From an uncultured Bacteroidales bacterium (GTDB lineage: Bacteria > Bacteroidota > Bacteroidia > Bacteroidales > P3): a DNA stretch of 39,997 nt. The translations under genes were made by a program, and so were the position numbers. The notes beneath the pieces are model-generated. The model did no database searches. It was not told the origin of the DNA and was given only the letters and a program-made list of their open reading frames with translations. The stretch is from the NCBI GenBank assembly GCA_947303735.1, contig CAMYZD010000006.1:1-39997 (forward strand), read 5' to 3'. The first letter of the stretch is position 1. Each line of letters begins with the position of its first letter. Positions 16,101 to 25,214 of this stretch are shown here, piece after piece.

Positions 16101-16812
16101 AGCTATCGTGACCGTAGTGTATAGAGCCACCCATAGGGTTGGTGACACTTTCGAGGTTGCCAAAAAAGTCGTAGGAATAATGCCATTGACGGTTGTCGAA
16201 AGTGGTAGTGATAGAGGTAAGCATATTATCCGTCCAGTTTAGAATAATGCCGCGTCCGTTGCCATCGTTGATGGCGGTGAGATGCCCAGAAGAGTATAAG
16301 AAGTTGAGAACGTTGTTGTTCCGATCTTTAATTTGTGTAACTTTTCTGGTAGTGACATCGCTGAAAATATATTCGGTGCCCTCCTTGGTGGTGAGCCTAT
16401 AGCCGCCACTTGCAATAGATGTAAGCGTATTGAATATGCCGACAGGGGCATTAAATGTATTGTAGCTATCGGCAGCATAGAAGTCGCTCTGCCCATCGCC
16501 CGTCAAGATGGTGACACCATGTGGGGATTCGAAGTATTGATATTCGTAGCCGAGGCTCCAACCCCAACCATAACCAAAGTTGGCTCTGTTGGAAGAGCTG
16601 TTATAGTAAAATACCACCTCCAAAGGCATATTGCGGGTGGGAATGCTGAGGTCGGCACGTTGGCAGAAGAGTACCCCATTGTAGCTGTTGACCCAAAAGC
16701 CATTGGGACAGGATATTTTGGGGTGGATGACATTCTGAGAATTGAGAGTCGAGAATTGGAGATTGAGAATAATAAATCCGGCAATAATGATTATACGTTT
16801 CATATTCTTCAT
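12454..16812 (-). CDS. RHS-repeat protein with a lipase-like C-terminal tip
   Basis: This is a 1452-residue protein. Residues 1-26 are a signal peptide. Residues 30-110 match the RHS N-terminal domain (IPTRNMPLEVVFYYNSSS, FGYGWGWSLGYEY). Residues 110-1190 hold dozens of YD repeats (TYDANGN, SYDSHGN), which form the hollow RHS shell. Residues 1190-1240 are the RHS core (GREYDYETGQYYYRARTMHP, GRFMQHDP); the usual DPxG cut site reads DMSG. The tip at 1240-1452 has GHSLGG near 1355 (serine nucleophile elbow) and a His in GPIGWHMDLSNWY at the very end, as in class 3 lipases. I infer a phospholipase or lipase effector. There is no T9SS sorting domain. It starts 3 bp after the CARDB gene, and no immunity gene is seen. 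GC falls sharply in the tip. Confidence 0.88.
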   Translation of the reverse strand: MKNMKRIIIIAGFIILNLQFSTLNSQNVIHPKISCPNGFWVNSYNGVLFCQRADLSIPTRNMPLEVVFYYNSSSNRANFGYGWGWSLGYEYQYFESPHGVTILTGDGQSDFYAADSYNTFNAPVGIFNTLTSIASGGYRLTTKEGTEYIFSDVTTRKVTQIKDRNNNVLNFLYSSGHLTAINDGNGRGIILNWTDNMLTSITTTFDNRQWHYSYDFFGNLESVTNPMGGSIHYGHDSFNRLGRFTDEAGYSTLFTYNEDSQIHRVSVCENLQSHHYIYDKSIRYDQISRQTIIIDYMDGTLSLTDSLSPDEALGHNQFTTYRWDEEGRVIEKVGNCCGYSTKLAYDNNNNVIRSEDANGNVTTYTYDANGNMLSLTDPLNNTETYTYTTDGYNNIATYTDKLHHQYTFSYDSHGNLISISGPMGSNTHFSYNSHGQVVTATDALNHTTTFTYDSQGNLTTTTDPLNHSVTTNHNSYGNITSIISPSGAVRRFNYDQLQRITAITDPLNNTTSLTYDARSNIVTVIDPMQHRITSHYDAMNRTTRITDARNGTTSYTYNAKGSTTQIENAQHHTVHLQYNDRNQVTLATDAMGDSTQYSYDAAGNIVGVALPNGEEISYTYDALSRPIQMSDQYGVIQTTIYDASDNPIAVVDAKGDTTHSTYDALGRLTQITDPLGNSEHFTYDLSGNMLTHTDANGNTTTYTYDAVGQLLTETDALNNVTTYTYTADSKLASVTDALNQQTYYQYDAAGQLSTITFANGKTQQFWYDATGNLIRQKDEAGNLTLMTYDANGNLLSRTYPDGSSDRYTYDLLGNVLTANNPNANITFTYDANGQVLSEQTLSTFNSLLSTLNYTYDTRQGKINITYPSGRQVTEQYDLRNRLSQIVSDGDTIATFTYLPTDYIASRTYGNGDRTTFSYDAANRLTNISSLNSQFSILNYSYSYDPAGNILSRIDALRPNHSETYSYDALHRLSTFRRGSANNSGVIPNPLRQVQFTLDALGNRTNVTANGTTTSYAHNNTNGYTNVGGQSIQYNGNGNLTNDGRHTYQYNYNNRMVGVDNGHTARYLYDALNRRIRKVTPSETTQYYYRGVQCIEEQCANVPSGQELISYIYGNGIDDILSMRRNGQDYFYHKNHLGSVMAITNSTGALVETYDYDPYGTPTIYTATGSVIQTSSIGNTILFTGREYDYETGQYYYRARTMHPTHGRFMQHDPLMYVDGMNSYEFLINNPTFYIDMSGEIPTNGAAARMATAVYGQNPSVLEGTGWNIDHRFDSNLILNDNKSGFKSNVFSRINENGQLEFAYVTQGTDNILGNDMINNIQQGLGLYSTQYDLSIYNAKILDRLVGDCELTHVGHSLGGGMAIANAYATGRQAIVFNPSSISNGTIKRFHLNEKPNIKTNITRFEILHMLRYHPLNFFLHPRGKIEIRNPNFKSLYSLLGPIGWHMDLSNWY
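13997..14028 (-). repeat. in-frame heptamer tract in the RHS shell (first)
   Basis: AATTGAG units on the plus strand are translated on the coding strand as SLNSQFSILNYS between two YD repeats. A related tract at 14257-14289 (GTTGAAA-like units) is translated as STFNSLLSTLNYT, also between YD repeats. Confidence 0.85.
14257..14289 (-). repeat. in-frame heptamer tract in the RHS shell (second)
   Basis: Units close to GAGAGTT and GAAAGTT, translated on the coding strand as LSTFNSLLSTLN, interrupt the YD-repeat pattern of the RHS shell without changing the frame. Confidence 0.75.
16735..16772 (-). repeat. heptamer tract in the RHS signal-peptide region
   Basis: Degenerate AATTGAG units encode LNLQFSTLNSQN, which is the end of the signal peptide and the first mature residues of the RHS protein. 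The rest of the signal (KRIIIIAGFII) is ordinary. Confidence 0.75.
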
Positions 16813-16815
16813 TTT

Positions 16816-19800
16816 TTATTCAATACGACGGCGGACGATAGGATAGTATTTGAGGACGATGCGGTTAGAGTTAGTTGCTTTCACATATATTGTTTTTGAG
16901 GCATGATATCCAGGACGCATGATGCTGGGGTCGACCCCCTCTTCAGCAGTGGAGAAGGAAAGTTCTGTACGCTCTTCGGAAAGACCGGAGGGCGTAAAAC
17001 TAATGGGATGACCGTTTTCACTGACGATTATTAGTCCAGAAATGTCTAAGTTGGTGGTACCGTTGTTACTATATTCTATTGTAATGGAAATAAAGTTACC
17101 TAAGAGTACCGTTGAGGGAGCTATAGTATTAACCGTCAATTCAGCAGGTAGCCATTGTCCGACAATAAATGCATTTTCTTTAATAGCGATAGCACCTCCG
17201 GGTAGTTCGGCTTCTACGTTGTATATGCCTGGGGGAAGATTTGTGAGGTCGAAAGTGACATAGTTTTCAATGGAGGAATTGAACTTGATTTTTTGTGTTG
17301 GGGTAGAAGCTTCATTAGAAGTAAGACGGAAGTCCATCACGCTGTCGAAACTGGTACCGATGACTTGCGTTGTCACTCTGCCTGTGTTGGATCCAATATG
17401 AGTATTGAGATTCAATATCTCAAGGTCATTGATTTTGGCTAGCAAGGTAATGGGTTGTGATCTTTTAGTGGTGGTAGAGGCTGTTGCTAGAATGTAGTAG
17501 TTGCCTTGTTGTAGTATAGGAACTAAGATTTGTAGTTCTGTGGCATAGGGGATGAAAGTAGAATAGTCGTAATGTGTAGTAGTTGGCATGTATCCGTAGG
17601 CAAGATAAATGCCGTTAAAGGCATTAGCGGCATCAGTGCCAAGAGAGAGTGTGAGTGTTCGTCCAGCAAATTCCTGCCCCACTTCCATGCGATATAATGC
17701 TTGACTATTGGAACGCATGGTCAGATGTTCGGGGTGTTCAATGATAAGAGTAGGAAGGGTTACTTTTGTGGTGGCTATGCTATTGTTCAGATTATTGTTG
17801 TACGAGATTTCGTTGAACGCTCGCATAATGTTTGAACGGACAATGACATAGTAATCGCCAGAGACGACTCCGTTCACTATACAGGTTGTTGTACATTGAT
17901 GGCTAGCATATGGTTGCAAGTCGCATGAGTAAGTGTATTCACCAATCATAATATCATTGTTGTCGTAGTAAGCATCAGAGGAAAGGTAGATACCGTCTTT
18001 GATAAAGCCGTGGACAGGGTTTTCGCCTATATTCTGTACCATCCAATTAACATTAATAGTACTACCAGCAATGGCCGAAGAGTCGGCTTCAATATGGGTG
18101 ATAATGAGGTCGCATGGTTGAGAAGGTAGAATGTATAAGGGACGTATCATATAGTTGTTGTATCCATTATTATGTTCTCGGATGGTGTTGGTAGCGTTTG
18201 TGATTATACGGAGTGCCTTAGACTCGATAATATTATCGGGGATGGATACATAGATTGAATCTGTATAACTTTCCCCAACAGCAAGACTGCGGTATTGAGT
18301 TTTGGAAGCTAATCCTTGGTCATTGCAAATAATAGTATCAATCCATGAAGCATTGATGATGTCGGCATCACCATCGTTGTTGACGGAATAGTATATTATA
18401 CAGCCTTGACGCTGGCCAACAGTATCATCTGCAACTAGCGAGGTGACATGCAAGTCGGGTTGGGGGGCTAGAGTGGTAGTTATTGGACGGATAAGGGTAT
18501 TGTTGCTACGAGTCTGTTCAAAGCATTTTGAATCAGCATTGGTAGTAGTGATAAAGTATAGATTGCCCGAGATGGAATGAGGCATAACTACGCGGTGGGT
18601 GACTGTATATGAGCTATCGGACAGGGCTGAGAGGCGAACCAAAGTTGAGGAAAGTGTTATGTCATTATAGGATGATATAGTATCAGATGATAGTGTGATT
18701 TTGTCCTTCCATTTGATATTTGACGCATCTGAGCTCCAATTAAGTCGTTCCATATATCCTGTAGCATCAGTGAAGGACTCAGGAGAGGTCTGAACAGCAG
18801 AAGCAAAAGAAGGATTTGCTATACCTACAGTCCATGCGATAGTAATTGTATCGCCTGTTGTGCAAGCTGTTGGAGTGTTTATGTCCATCAAAGAAAGATC
18901 GAAAGTAGTGGGGACTACATATCGGGTGAAAGTAATGGTGTTGTTGTCCTCACTGAGTTCTTGTATTCGATTAGTGGCATCAATGTTAAGAGAGAAAGTT
19001 AAATTACCATGTAAATAAGGAGGTATCTTTATGGTTTGGATATAATGTAGGGTGTCGCCTACAGGAAGTGATATATTGCCGATGGGGTAGGGAGTAATTT
19101 GCGTTAGGACAGGGCACCATAGAAGTTCTGTATACAGAGAAGATAGGCAAGGGCTACTTGTAATATTGGCAACACGATAGTCTGTAGTTTCTCCATTGTT
19201 TACAATATCATACGAGATAGTGACAGGCTGTCCAGCATACATGGTGTCGGGAATATTGGCATTGCATAACACTAGGTCTGGCAATGGACGGTGGCAGATA
19301 TGATAAGGACCGGACTTAAGCATGTTGTTCAGTAGGCTTGCCTCAGATACGGAACCATTGGGATTGACAACAACGAACACATAGTAGTCTCCGTCAGTGA
19401 TACTATTGGAGAAATACAATTGCGATAAAGATACAACTTGTTGTGATTCGGCTAAAGCCGAAGTGTATTTGGCTGTGGTAGAAATCTCTTGGGCAGTAGT
19501 GGTGTTGAAAATAGAATCGGTGGAATAATAGACTTGATAATTGAGGTTACCGATATAATCTTTATGTCCGATATTATTCAATGTAAATGACAAGTTTGGA
19601 GAATGACCAGTAACAATGGTGTCTGGCAGTTGGATGTTAGATAAGGTAAAATCGGGATGGTAAATAGTCACAGTTATGGGACCGAGCGTTTGTGTATTGT
19701 TGTATTCACTCATGTATTCGAAAATGTTGTGATAGGCATCTGTCTCAACAATTAAATATAACAATTGCGAAACCTGTATATCGTTGGGAATAGGATAATT

Positions 19801-22800
19801 ACGTTGAATAGAGTAACTTTCGTCAGGAGAAAGAGTGCCTAGATTGAAGAAATAGCTTCCAATTAATATATGGAAACCAGAATCAGAGATTGAAGGTGTT
19901 GTTGAGAGATAGATTTGGTCATACCATAAATTGGTTGATGGCACAGATATACCTACATTTGATACAGTATATGATATTTGGAAAGAGTCTTGGTTATTGG
20001 CAACAGATGGGGCGTATAGGGAACTGACAACTAAATCAGCTGTTAAAATGGATACTAGAATAGGACTAGAAACTTGTCTATTATTATCATCGTTAGTGTA
20101 TTCAAATACATTGTAGTTTGCATCAGTTATTATAATAATATATAAGTTCTGGGTTGTCTGTAAATTGGATCGTATATAGTTTCTTTGGATAGTATAGCTT
20201 TGGCCTGGGGAAAGCCCTCCATTATGAGAAATGTTACCTATAAGCCAATGGGAACCAGAATCAGAGAGAGAAGGTGTTGTAGATAGGTAGATGTAATCAA
20301 CCCAATTATTAACGTTTGGTTCACCCAATCCTGCATTTGTAATAGTATAAGATATGGTGAAAGTATCTCGATTGTTTATAGAAGATGGGACATTGATAGA
20401 ACTGACCACTAAATCAGCAGGAGGGGTGAGAAAGATGTTAACTGTATCTGAACGAGACGTGTTATTGTTGCGGTCTTGTTCATATTCATTATCGTCAATG
20501 TTGGTTTTAACAAAAAAGTAGGCATCTCCGTGCCAAGTGAGAGGTACGGTGCCAGAAAACGTGGTTTGATAGGAAGAATCTGGAGCAAGTATGTCTGTCT
20601 CATCGTGCCACACGCTGGCTATTTGCATAGCAGAATTATTGAAATATGGAGTGGTGGATACATAGAGAACATCTCGCCAACCACTGGAGCGTGTGGGAAC
20701 ATTACCAATATTGGTAATCGTAGCAGTAACAGAGACTTGGCTGCCAGAATAGAAATTGTTGGGATAGACGATGTTGGTTACTTCTAAATCTGGTAGAGGA
20801 GGTGTTGTTACTTGAACTACCTTCATATTGAAATTGTCATGTTGATAGTATCCAGAATCAACGATAGCATGATAACTATCCCTTTCACTCAATTCGACGA
20901 CAGCGTTATTAATATTATAATCAGATGCAGCATAGAATGGTGGAGGATTGAACGAGCCAAGTTCTGTATTATAGGGGAATTGTATGTCAATCGCATTTTG
21001 TGCATCGGTTAGTAGGAATAGATAATAAGACCCACCCTCATGACGTAAAGGAAGCGAAAAAGTGGCAGTTCGAGTATAACTCTCGCCAGTATCTAGTGCA
21101 CTGACATTGTCCCAGCTGCCTAACTGCTGGCAATAGTTTGAATTGGTGACATGAGGTTGGCTGGATAAGAATAGTCTATCGCTCCAGGTTGTTCCTGTAG
21201 GGGTAGCAGCAGTACCTTCATTCTTTATAGTCCAAGAAACGCTAAAGTCCTCCCCGGGAACAATTGCGGAGTGGCTCAAAGCAGTGACATGCAATTCAGG
21301 AAGGCTTTCATTTGAACAATTTGGGTCTTCGTATAAAAAACTTGAAATGCCATAATCCAACCATGTGCTATCGTATATAGAAGTACTGCCACAAGGAATA
21401 ATAATTGGAGCGTTTCCGTCAAATGTATTGTATGAGATGATAGGAGGTATAGTGTCTATCATTGTTATGCTGTTCAATTGGCACCCCCAAAAAGCCCAAT
21501 CAGAGATGGTATCGACAGAGGTGTCAATCTCTAAATCTTCGACCAAATCATCCCATACAGATCCTATTCGTAACTGAAAAGTATTACACCATTCTTCACC
21601 GAAATAGATGCTACACCAATTGTTGATTGTTGAAGAATAGAAAATTTCAATAGGTGCTTGGTAATAATATGTATTATTACGATAAAAGGCGTACCAACCG
21701 ATATATGTGGTTGTGCTGGGTAATTCCACGTATTGTAAATTTGAACAATCATAAAAAGCCCCGGCACCTATGGACTCTATTCCCTCGGGAATGTATACAT
21801 ATTGTATATTATTGCATTGATAAAATGCGTTGTAACCAATATTGAGTACATTACTATCTATATTTACCTCAGATATACTATGACAATTGGCAAAAGCGTA
21901 ATCGTCTATTTCTGTTACATGGTAGGTAATGCCATTATGTTCAACTATGTTAGGGATATAAAGATTACCTGTTGGTTTCCTATGTCCTGTCCAATATGAG
22001 TAGGTATAAGCGCCAGTTTCTTCATCATATCCATATTCATCATATTCAAGTGGGTGAACAATGGACACAGTGCTGTCGCCTGTTATTTTGTAATACAAGG
22101 TATCACCGCATAGTTCTTCCCAATCCTCAATGACATCATTCCATACCCAGTAGCAGTCCCAGTCATTATTAGTAAAATCCCAGAAATCATAGTAAGGGCA
22201 TTCACCTTCTTGGATATAATGAAAATAGCTGTTCCACGAACTGCCTTCATACGCGGAACTACTATGGCAGGGAACGGTTAGTGTATTCCAATAATCTATA
22301 TTTTGGAATGCACCATAATCAAGTGTTGGAGGGATTTCTCTATTGATTGTGACATCCGACAGTTGGTTACAACCTGAGAATGCGTAATTAGAAATATAGT
22401 TGAGATTATTTCCTATGATCAATGTCTGTAAATAAGTGCATCCAGCGAAAGCATGACTGCCTATGTTGTTAACACTATTGGGGATTGTTACGCTTGTTAA
22501 TGCTGAATTGTTGTTAAAAGCATAATTATCAATTCCAACAACTCTATACATTATGTCCTCATGGATAACAGTTGATGGAATTACAAGATTACCTGATGGT
22601 TGTGTGTATCCGTACCAATAGGATTCATCAACATTGATATTTGTAGGTAAAGGATGTACTACATTGACTTCGTCAGAGTGCCAAGATTCTTCCACGTATT
22701 TGTAATATAGAGTATCACCGTTAGAGGTAATAGACCAGAAATCGAAAATAGGAGGACATCCTTGGTTTTCTATTAGATTGGAGAACAGATAGTGCCACGC

Positions 22801-24873
22801 TTCATAGTAGTTATTCATGGTGCCACATGGGATGACAACAGGAATGGTTGATGAGACACCATCAAAGGCATCATAGTCCAAGTAGGGAGGGTAGACACAT
22901 AATAGGATGATGGAATCAATGCCACCACATCCGTAAAAAGCGGATTCGGCAATGTAATTAATGTTCTCAAGTCCTTGAATAGTTGTAATGCTGTCACATC
23001 CAGCAAAGGCCTGTTCATTAATAGATGTGACGATATATGTGGTGTCATTGTGGATGACTGTGGCAGGTATCACAACATCACCAGAGGGTTTGGTGTACCC
23101 ATACCAAAAAGAGTGCTCTGTATTGTTGTTGATGGCTAAGGGGTGTACGATTGTTGCTTCATAATCATATGCTTTGTAATATAATGTGTCGCCACTTGGA
23201 GAAATAGACCAGAAGTCGAATAACGTGTTAGAGAAGGGAGGGCAGCCCTCTGTTTCTTGGATATTAGGAAATATGTCGAACCATCCATTATTATAGTACT
23301 CAGCTATGCTTCTGCAAGGGATAATAACTGGGATGTCGGGTGAGACCCCTTCAAATGAGTATTCATCAAAATAAGGAGGATTCTCGCAGAGAAGGATGAC
23401 AGAATCGATGCTGCTACATCCGTAGAATGCGGCATTGCCGATGCTCCAGATAGAATCGAGACCTCTTACGGTTGTGATGCTGTCGCAATAGGCAAAGGCA
23501 TAATCTCCTATAGCAGCAACTCTATATGTGTTGCCATTGTAGGTGACAGAACCGGGTATTTGAACAAGACCAGATGGTTTGGAGAATCCGTACCAATAGG
23601 ACTCTTCTTCATTGAAATTGTATGCTAATGGATGTACGAGGGTAACACTGGTGGAATCATCTTCTAATCCTATTTTGTAATACAATGTGTCTCCGCTGGT
23701 AGTTATTGCCCAAAAATCATAGAAGGGAGGGCAACTATCGGTTTCTTGAATATTGGAGAAAATGTCGCCCCACTGGTAGCGGGTATAGTGATTTGTATAT
23801 GTATATACAGGCATTGCCCCGCATGGGACAATGATCTGTGCATCCATGGGAACGCCCTCAAATGCAGACGATCCTAAAAATGGGGGATTGCTACATAGAA
23901 GAGTTATTGTGTCTATGTTATTGCAACCCCAAAAAGCCCATGGCATTATTGTTGATACAGAGTCGGGAATAATGATAGAAGTGAGTCCGTGACAATTCAT
24001 AAAGGCATAATTACCAATGGAGTTGACAGAACGTGGAATAGTAGTAGACTGGCAACCTACAATAAGATTGTTGGATGCTGTTTGAATAATGGCATTGCAA
24101 TTGTTTCTGCTATCATACCATGGGTTGCCACTTGAGACAGAAATAGAGGTTAAATCGCCGCATCCAGCAAAAGCGGCATCTCCGATGTAGGTGATAGAGT
24201 TGGGTATTGTGATGGAAGAGAGGCTGTCGCACATGAAGAATGCCAGTTGTGAGATGGTTGTGACAGTGTTGGGTATAACAGTAGAGCGGCATCCTAAAAG
24301 GATACTATTTGATGAGGTTTCGATAATAGCATTACAATTATCTCTGCTATCATATACAGGATTACCTTCTGAAACAGAGATGGAGGTCAGCCCTCCACAT
24401 CTGCCAAAAGAGAAAGAACCGATATTTGTGACAGAGTCTGATATGAAAATGGATGTCAGCCTCTTGCAGCCAAAGAAGGAAAAAGAACCTATCTGAAATG
24501 GTGTATTGGGGAAGGTTACAGAGGTAAGACTGTCGCAGAACATAAAGGCCATTTCAATTCCCCTAACGGTATATGTCGTATCATTATATGTGACAGTTGC
24601 GGGTATTGTCAAATTTCCTGATGGGGCAGAAAATCCATTCCATCCTATGGGCGTGCTGAACTCGCCGAATAGCAAGTCTATCTCGGAATTAATATGAGAG
24701 TATAATGAATTAATATTGGGAGGTCCAATAGCGACCTGTGCGCTGTCAATAATGTAGTAATAGAGGGTTTGCCCTGTTGGAGCGGTGGCACTGAAAGAGT
24801 ATTCATTTTGTGCAGAGGCTGCTCCCAAACAGTAGATCAGCACCAATGTAAGGGTGAGTAGTCGTTTTCTCAT
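16816..24873 (-). CDS. giant secreted protein: BspA-type LRRs plus CARDB modules
   Basis: This is a 2685-residue protein. Residues 1-22 are a signal peptide ending ASAQ. Residues 25-1190 hold LRR_5/BspA-type repeats (IGDAAFAGCGDLTSISV, SIGNYAFMNCHGLTSI), arranged in larger modules that each restart with a GDTLYYK strand and a PSG-xx-IP motif. Residues 1190-2390 hold nine CARDB-like beta-sandwiches (LPDLEVTNIVYP, ADLVVSSLYAPS), each ending in an NNN-type turn, as in adhesin stalks. The last 290 residues are further beta domains. There is no T9SS sorting domain, lipobox or catalytic motif. It is the first gene of the operon, and its TAA is 3 bp before the RHS start. I infer an exported adhesin or targeting subunit for the RHS protein. 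Confidence 0.88.
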   Translation of the reverse strand: MRKRLLTLTLVLIYCLGAASAQNEYSFSATAPTGQTLYYYIIDSAQVAIGPPNINSLYSHINSEIDLLFGEFSTPIGWNGFSAPSGNLTIPATVTYNDTTYTVRGIEMAFMFCDSLTSVTFPNTPFQIGSFSFFGCKRLTSIFISDSVTNIGSFSFGRCGGLTSISVSEGNPVYDSRDNCNAIIETSSNSILLGCRSTVIPNTVTTISQLAFFMCDSLSSITIPNSITYIGDAAFAGCGDLTSISVSSGNPWYDSRNNCNAIIQTASNNLIVGCQSTTIPRSVNSIGNYAFMNCHGLTSIIIPDSVSTIMPWAFWGCNNIDTITLLCSNPPFLGSSAFEGVPMDAQIIVPCGAMPVYTYTNHYTRYQWGDIFSNIQETDSCPPFYDFWAITTSGDTLYYKIGLEDDSTSVTLVHPLAYNFNEEESYWYGFSKPSGLVQIPGSVTYNGNTYRVAAIGDYAFAYCDSITTVRGLDSIWSIGNAAFYGCSSIDSVILLCENPPYFDEYSFEGVSPDIPVIIPCRSIAEYYNNGWFDIFPNIQETEGCPPFSNTLFDFWSISPSGDTLYYKAYDYEATIVHPLAINNNTEHSFWYGYTKPSGDVVIPATVIHNDTTYIVTSINEQAFAGCDSITTIQGLENINYIAESAFYGCGGIDSIILLCVYPPYLDYDAFDGVSSTIPVVIPCGTMNNYYEAWHYLFSNLIENQGCPPIFDFWSITSNGDTLYYKYVEESWHSDEVNVVHPLPTNINVDESYWYGYTQPSGNLVIPSTVIHEDIMYRVVGIDNYAFNNNSALTSVTIPNSVNNIGSHAFAGCTYLQTLIIGNNLNYISNYAFSGCNQLSDVTINREIPPTLDYGAFQNIDYWNTLTVPCHSSSAYEGSSWNSYFHYIQEGECPYYDFWDFTNNDWDCYWVWNDVIEDWEELCGDTLYYKITGDSTVSIVHPLEYDEYGYDEETGAYTYSYWTGHRKPTGNLYIPNIVEHNGITYHVTEIDDYAFANCHSISEVNIDSNVLNIGYNAFYQCNNIQYVYIPEGIESIGAGAFYDCSNLQYVELPSTTTYIGWYAFYRNNTYYYQAPIEIFYSSTINNWCSIYFGEEWCNTFQLRIGSVWDDLVEDLEIDTSVDTISDWAFWGCQLNSITMIDTIPPIISYNTFDGNAPIIIPCGSTSIYDSTWLDYGISSFLYEDPNCSNESLPELHVTALSHSAIVPGEDFSVSWTIKNEGTAATPTGTTWSDRLFLSSQPHVTNSNYCQQLGSWDNVSALDTGESYTRTATFSLPLRHEGGSYYLFLLTDAQNAIDIQFPYNTELGSFNPPPFYAASDYNINNAVVELSERDSYHAIVDSGYYQHDNFNMKVVQVTTPPLPDLEVTNIVYPNNFYSGSQVSVTATITNIGNVPTRSSGWRDVLYVSTTPYFNNSAMQIASVWHDETDILAPDSSYQTTFSGTVPLTWHGDAYFFVKTNIDDNEYEQDRNNNTSRSDTVNIFLTPPADLVVSSINVPSSINNRDTFTISYTITNAGLGEPNVNNWVDYIYLSTTPSLSDSGSHWLIGNISHNGGLSPGQSYTIQRNYIRSNLQTTQNLYIIIITDANYNVFEYTNDDNNRQVSSPILVSILTADLVVSSLYAPSVANNQDSFQISYTVSNVGISVPSTNLWYDQIYLSTTPSISDSGFHILIGSYFFNLGTLSPDESYSIQRNYPIPNDIQVSQLLYLIVETDAYHNIFEYMSEYNNTQTLGPITVTIYHPDFTLSNIQLPDTIVTGHSPNLSFTLNNIGHKDYIGNLNYQVYYSTDSIFNTTTAQEISTTAKYTSALAESQQVVSLSQLYFSNSITDGDYYVFVVVNPNGSVSEASLLNNMLKSGPYHICHRPLPDLVLCNANIPDTMYAGQPVTISYDIVNNGETTDYRVANITSSPCLSSLYTELLWCPVLTQITPYPIGNISLPVGDTLHYIQTIKIPPYLHGNLTFSLNIDATNRIQELSEDNNTITFTRYVVPTTFDLSLMDINTPTACTTGDTITIAWTVGIANPSFASAVQTSPESFTDATGYMERLNWSSDASNIKWKDKITLSSDTISSYNDITLSSTLVRLSALSDSSYTVTHRVVMPHSISGNLYFITTTNADSKCFEQTRSNNTLIRPITTTLAPQPDLHVTSLVADDTVGQRQGCIIYYSVNNDGDADIINASWIDTIICNDQGLASKTQYRSLAVGESYTDSIYVSIPDNIIESKALRIITNATNTIREHNNGYNNYMIRPLYILPSQPCDLIITHIEADSSAIAGSTINVNWMVQNIGENPVHGFIKDGIYLSSDAYYDNNDIMIGEYTYSCDLQPYASHQCTTTCIVNGVVSGDYYVIVRSNIMRAFNEISYNNNLNNSIATTKVTLPTLIIEHPEHLTMRSNSQALYRMEVGQEFAGRTLTLSLGTDAANAFNGIYLAYGYMPTTTHYDYSTFIPYATELQILVPILQQGNYYILATASTTTKRSQPITLLAKINDLEILNLNTHIGSNTGRVTTQVIGTSFDSVMDFRLTSNEASTPTQKIKFNSSIENYVTFDLTNLPPGIYNVEAELPGGAIAIKENAFIVGQWLPAELTVNTIAPSTVLLGNFISITIEYSNNGTTNLDISGLIIVSENGHPISFTPSGLSEERTELSFSTAEEGVDPSIMRPGYHASKTIYVKATNSNRIVLKYYPIVRRRIE

Positions 24874-25214
24874 AGCGTTATGTTCAGTTTTAGGTCTTTC
24901 GATTTATTTGTACTATTGTTAGAATGTCTTGAGTTTTCTTGCCTTATGTTGATTATCCCCATTTGAGAAGTGAAAATGTAATTATGCAAAGTTACATTTT
25001 TTTTTCATAATAGAAAGGAAAAAGTGCATTTGTTTGTTAGAATTTAATAATAAGGAGGGGTTGCGCACAATAACATCAGAGGTGACGATGTCCAAAGTAG
25101 AAATAAGAGAGTGTTCCTAAACTGCTGGAATACATTTTAGAGAATAGGAATAAATATAGAGCGATGGAAATTAGTGTCTTTTATGTAGGAGGGTTATGAT
25201 TGTGGTCCGTGGTA
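24874..25214. other. 341-bp gene-free stretch between helicase and giant operon
   Basis: It holds the promoter and 5' leader of the giant operon (24874 to about 24980). Beyond that, from 25000 to 25214, I see no frame with coding character, no hairpin followed by Ts and no repeat tract. No clear terminator for the helicase gene was found. Confidence 0.6.
24987..25016 (-). promoter_or_regulatory. promoter of the giant three-gene operon
   Basis: On the minus strand TAACTTTG (24994-24987) fits the -7 box TAnnTTTG. TTTC (25016-25013) stands 18 bases upstream as a near match to the -33 TTTG. The start point would be near 24980, leaving a leader of about 105 nt. Confidence 0.6.

Noticed and set aside
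25000-25214. A possible small gene or regulatory RNA between helicase and giant operon
   Set aside because: No frame with coding character and no stable hairpin was seen beyond the promoter at 24987-25016.
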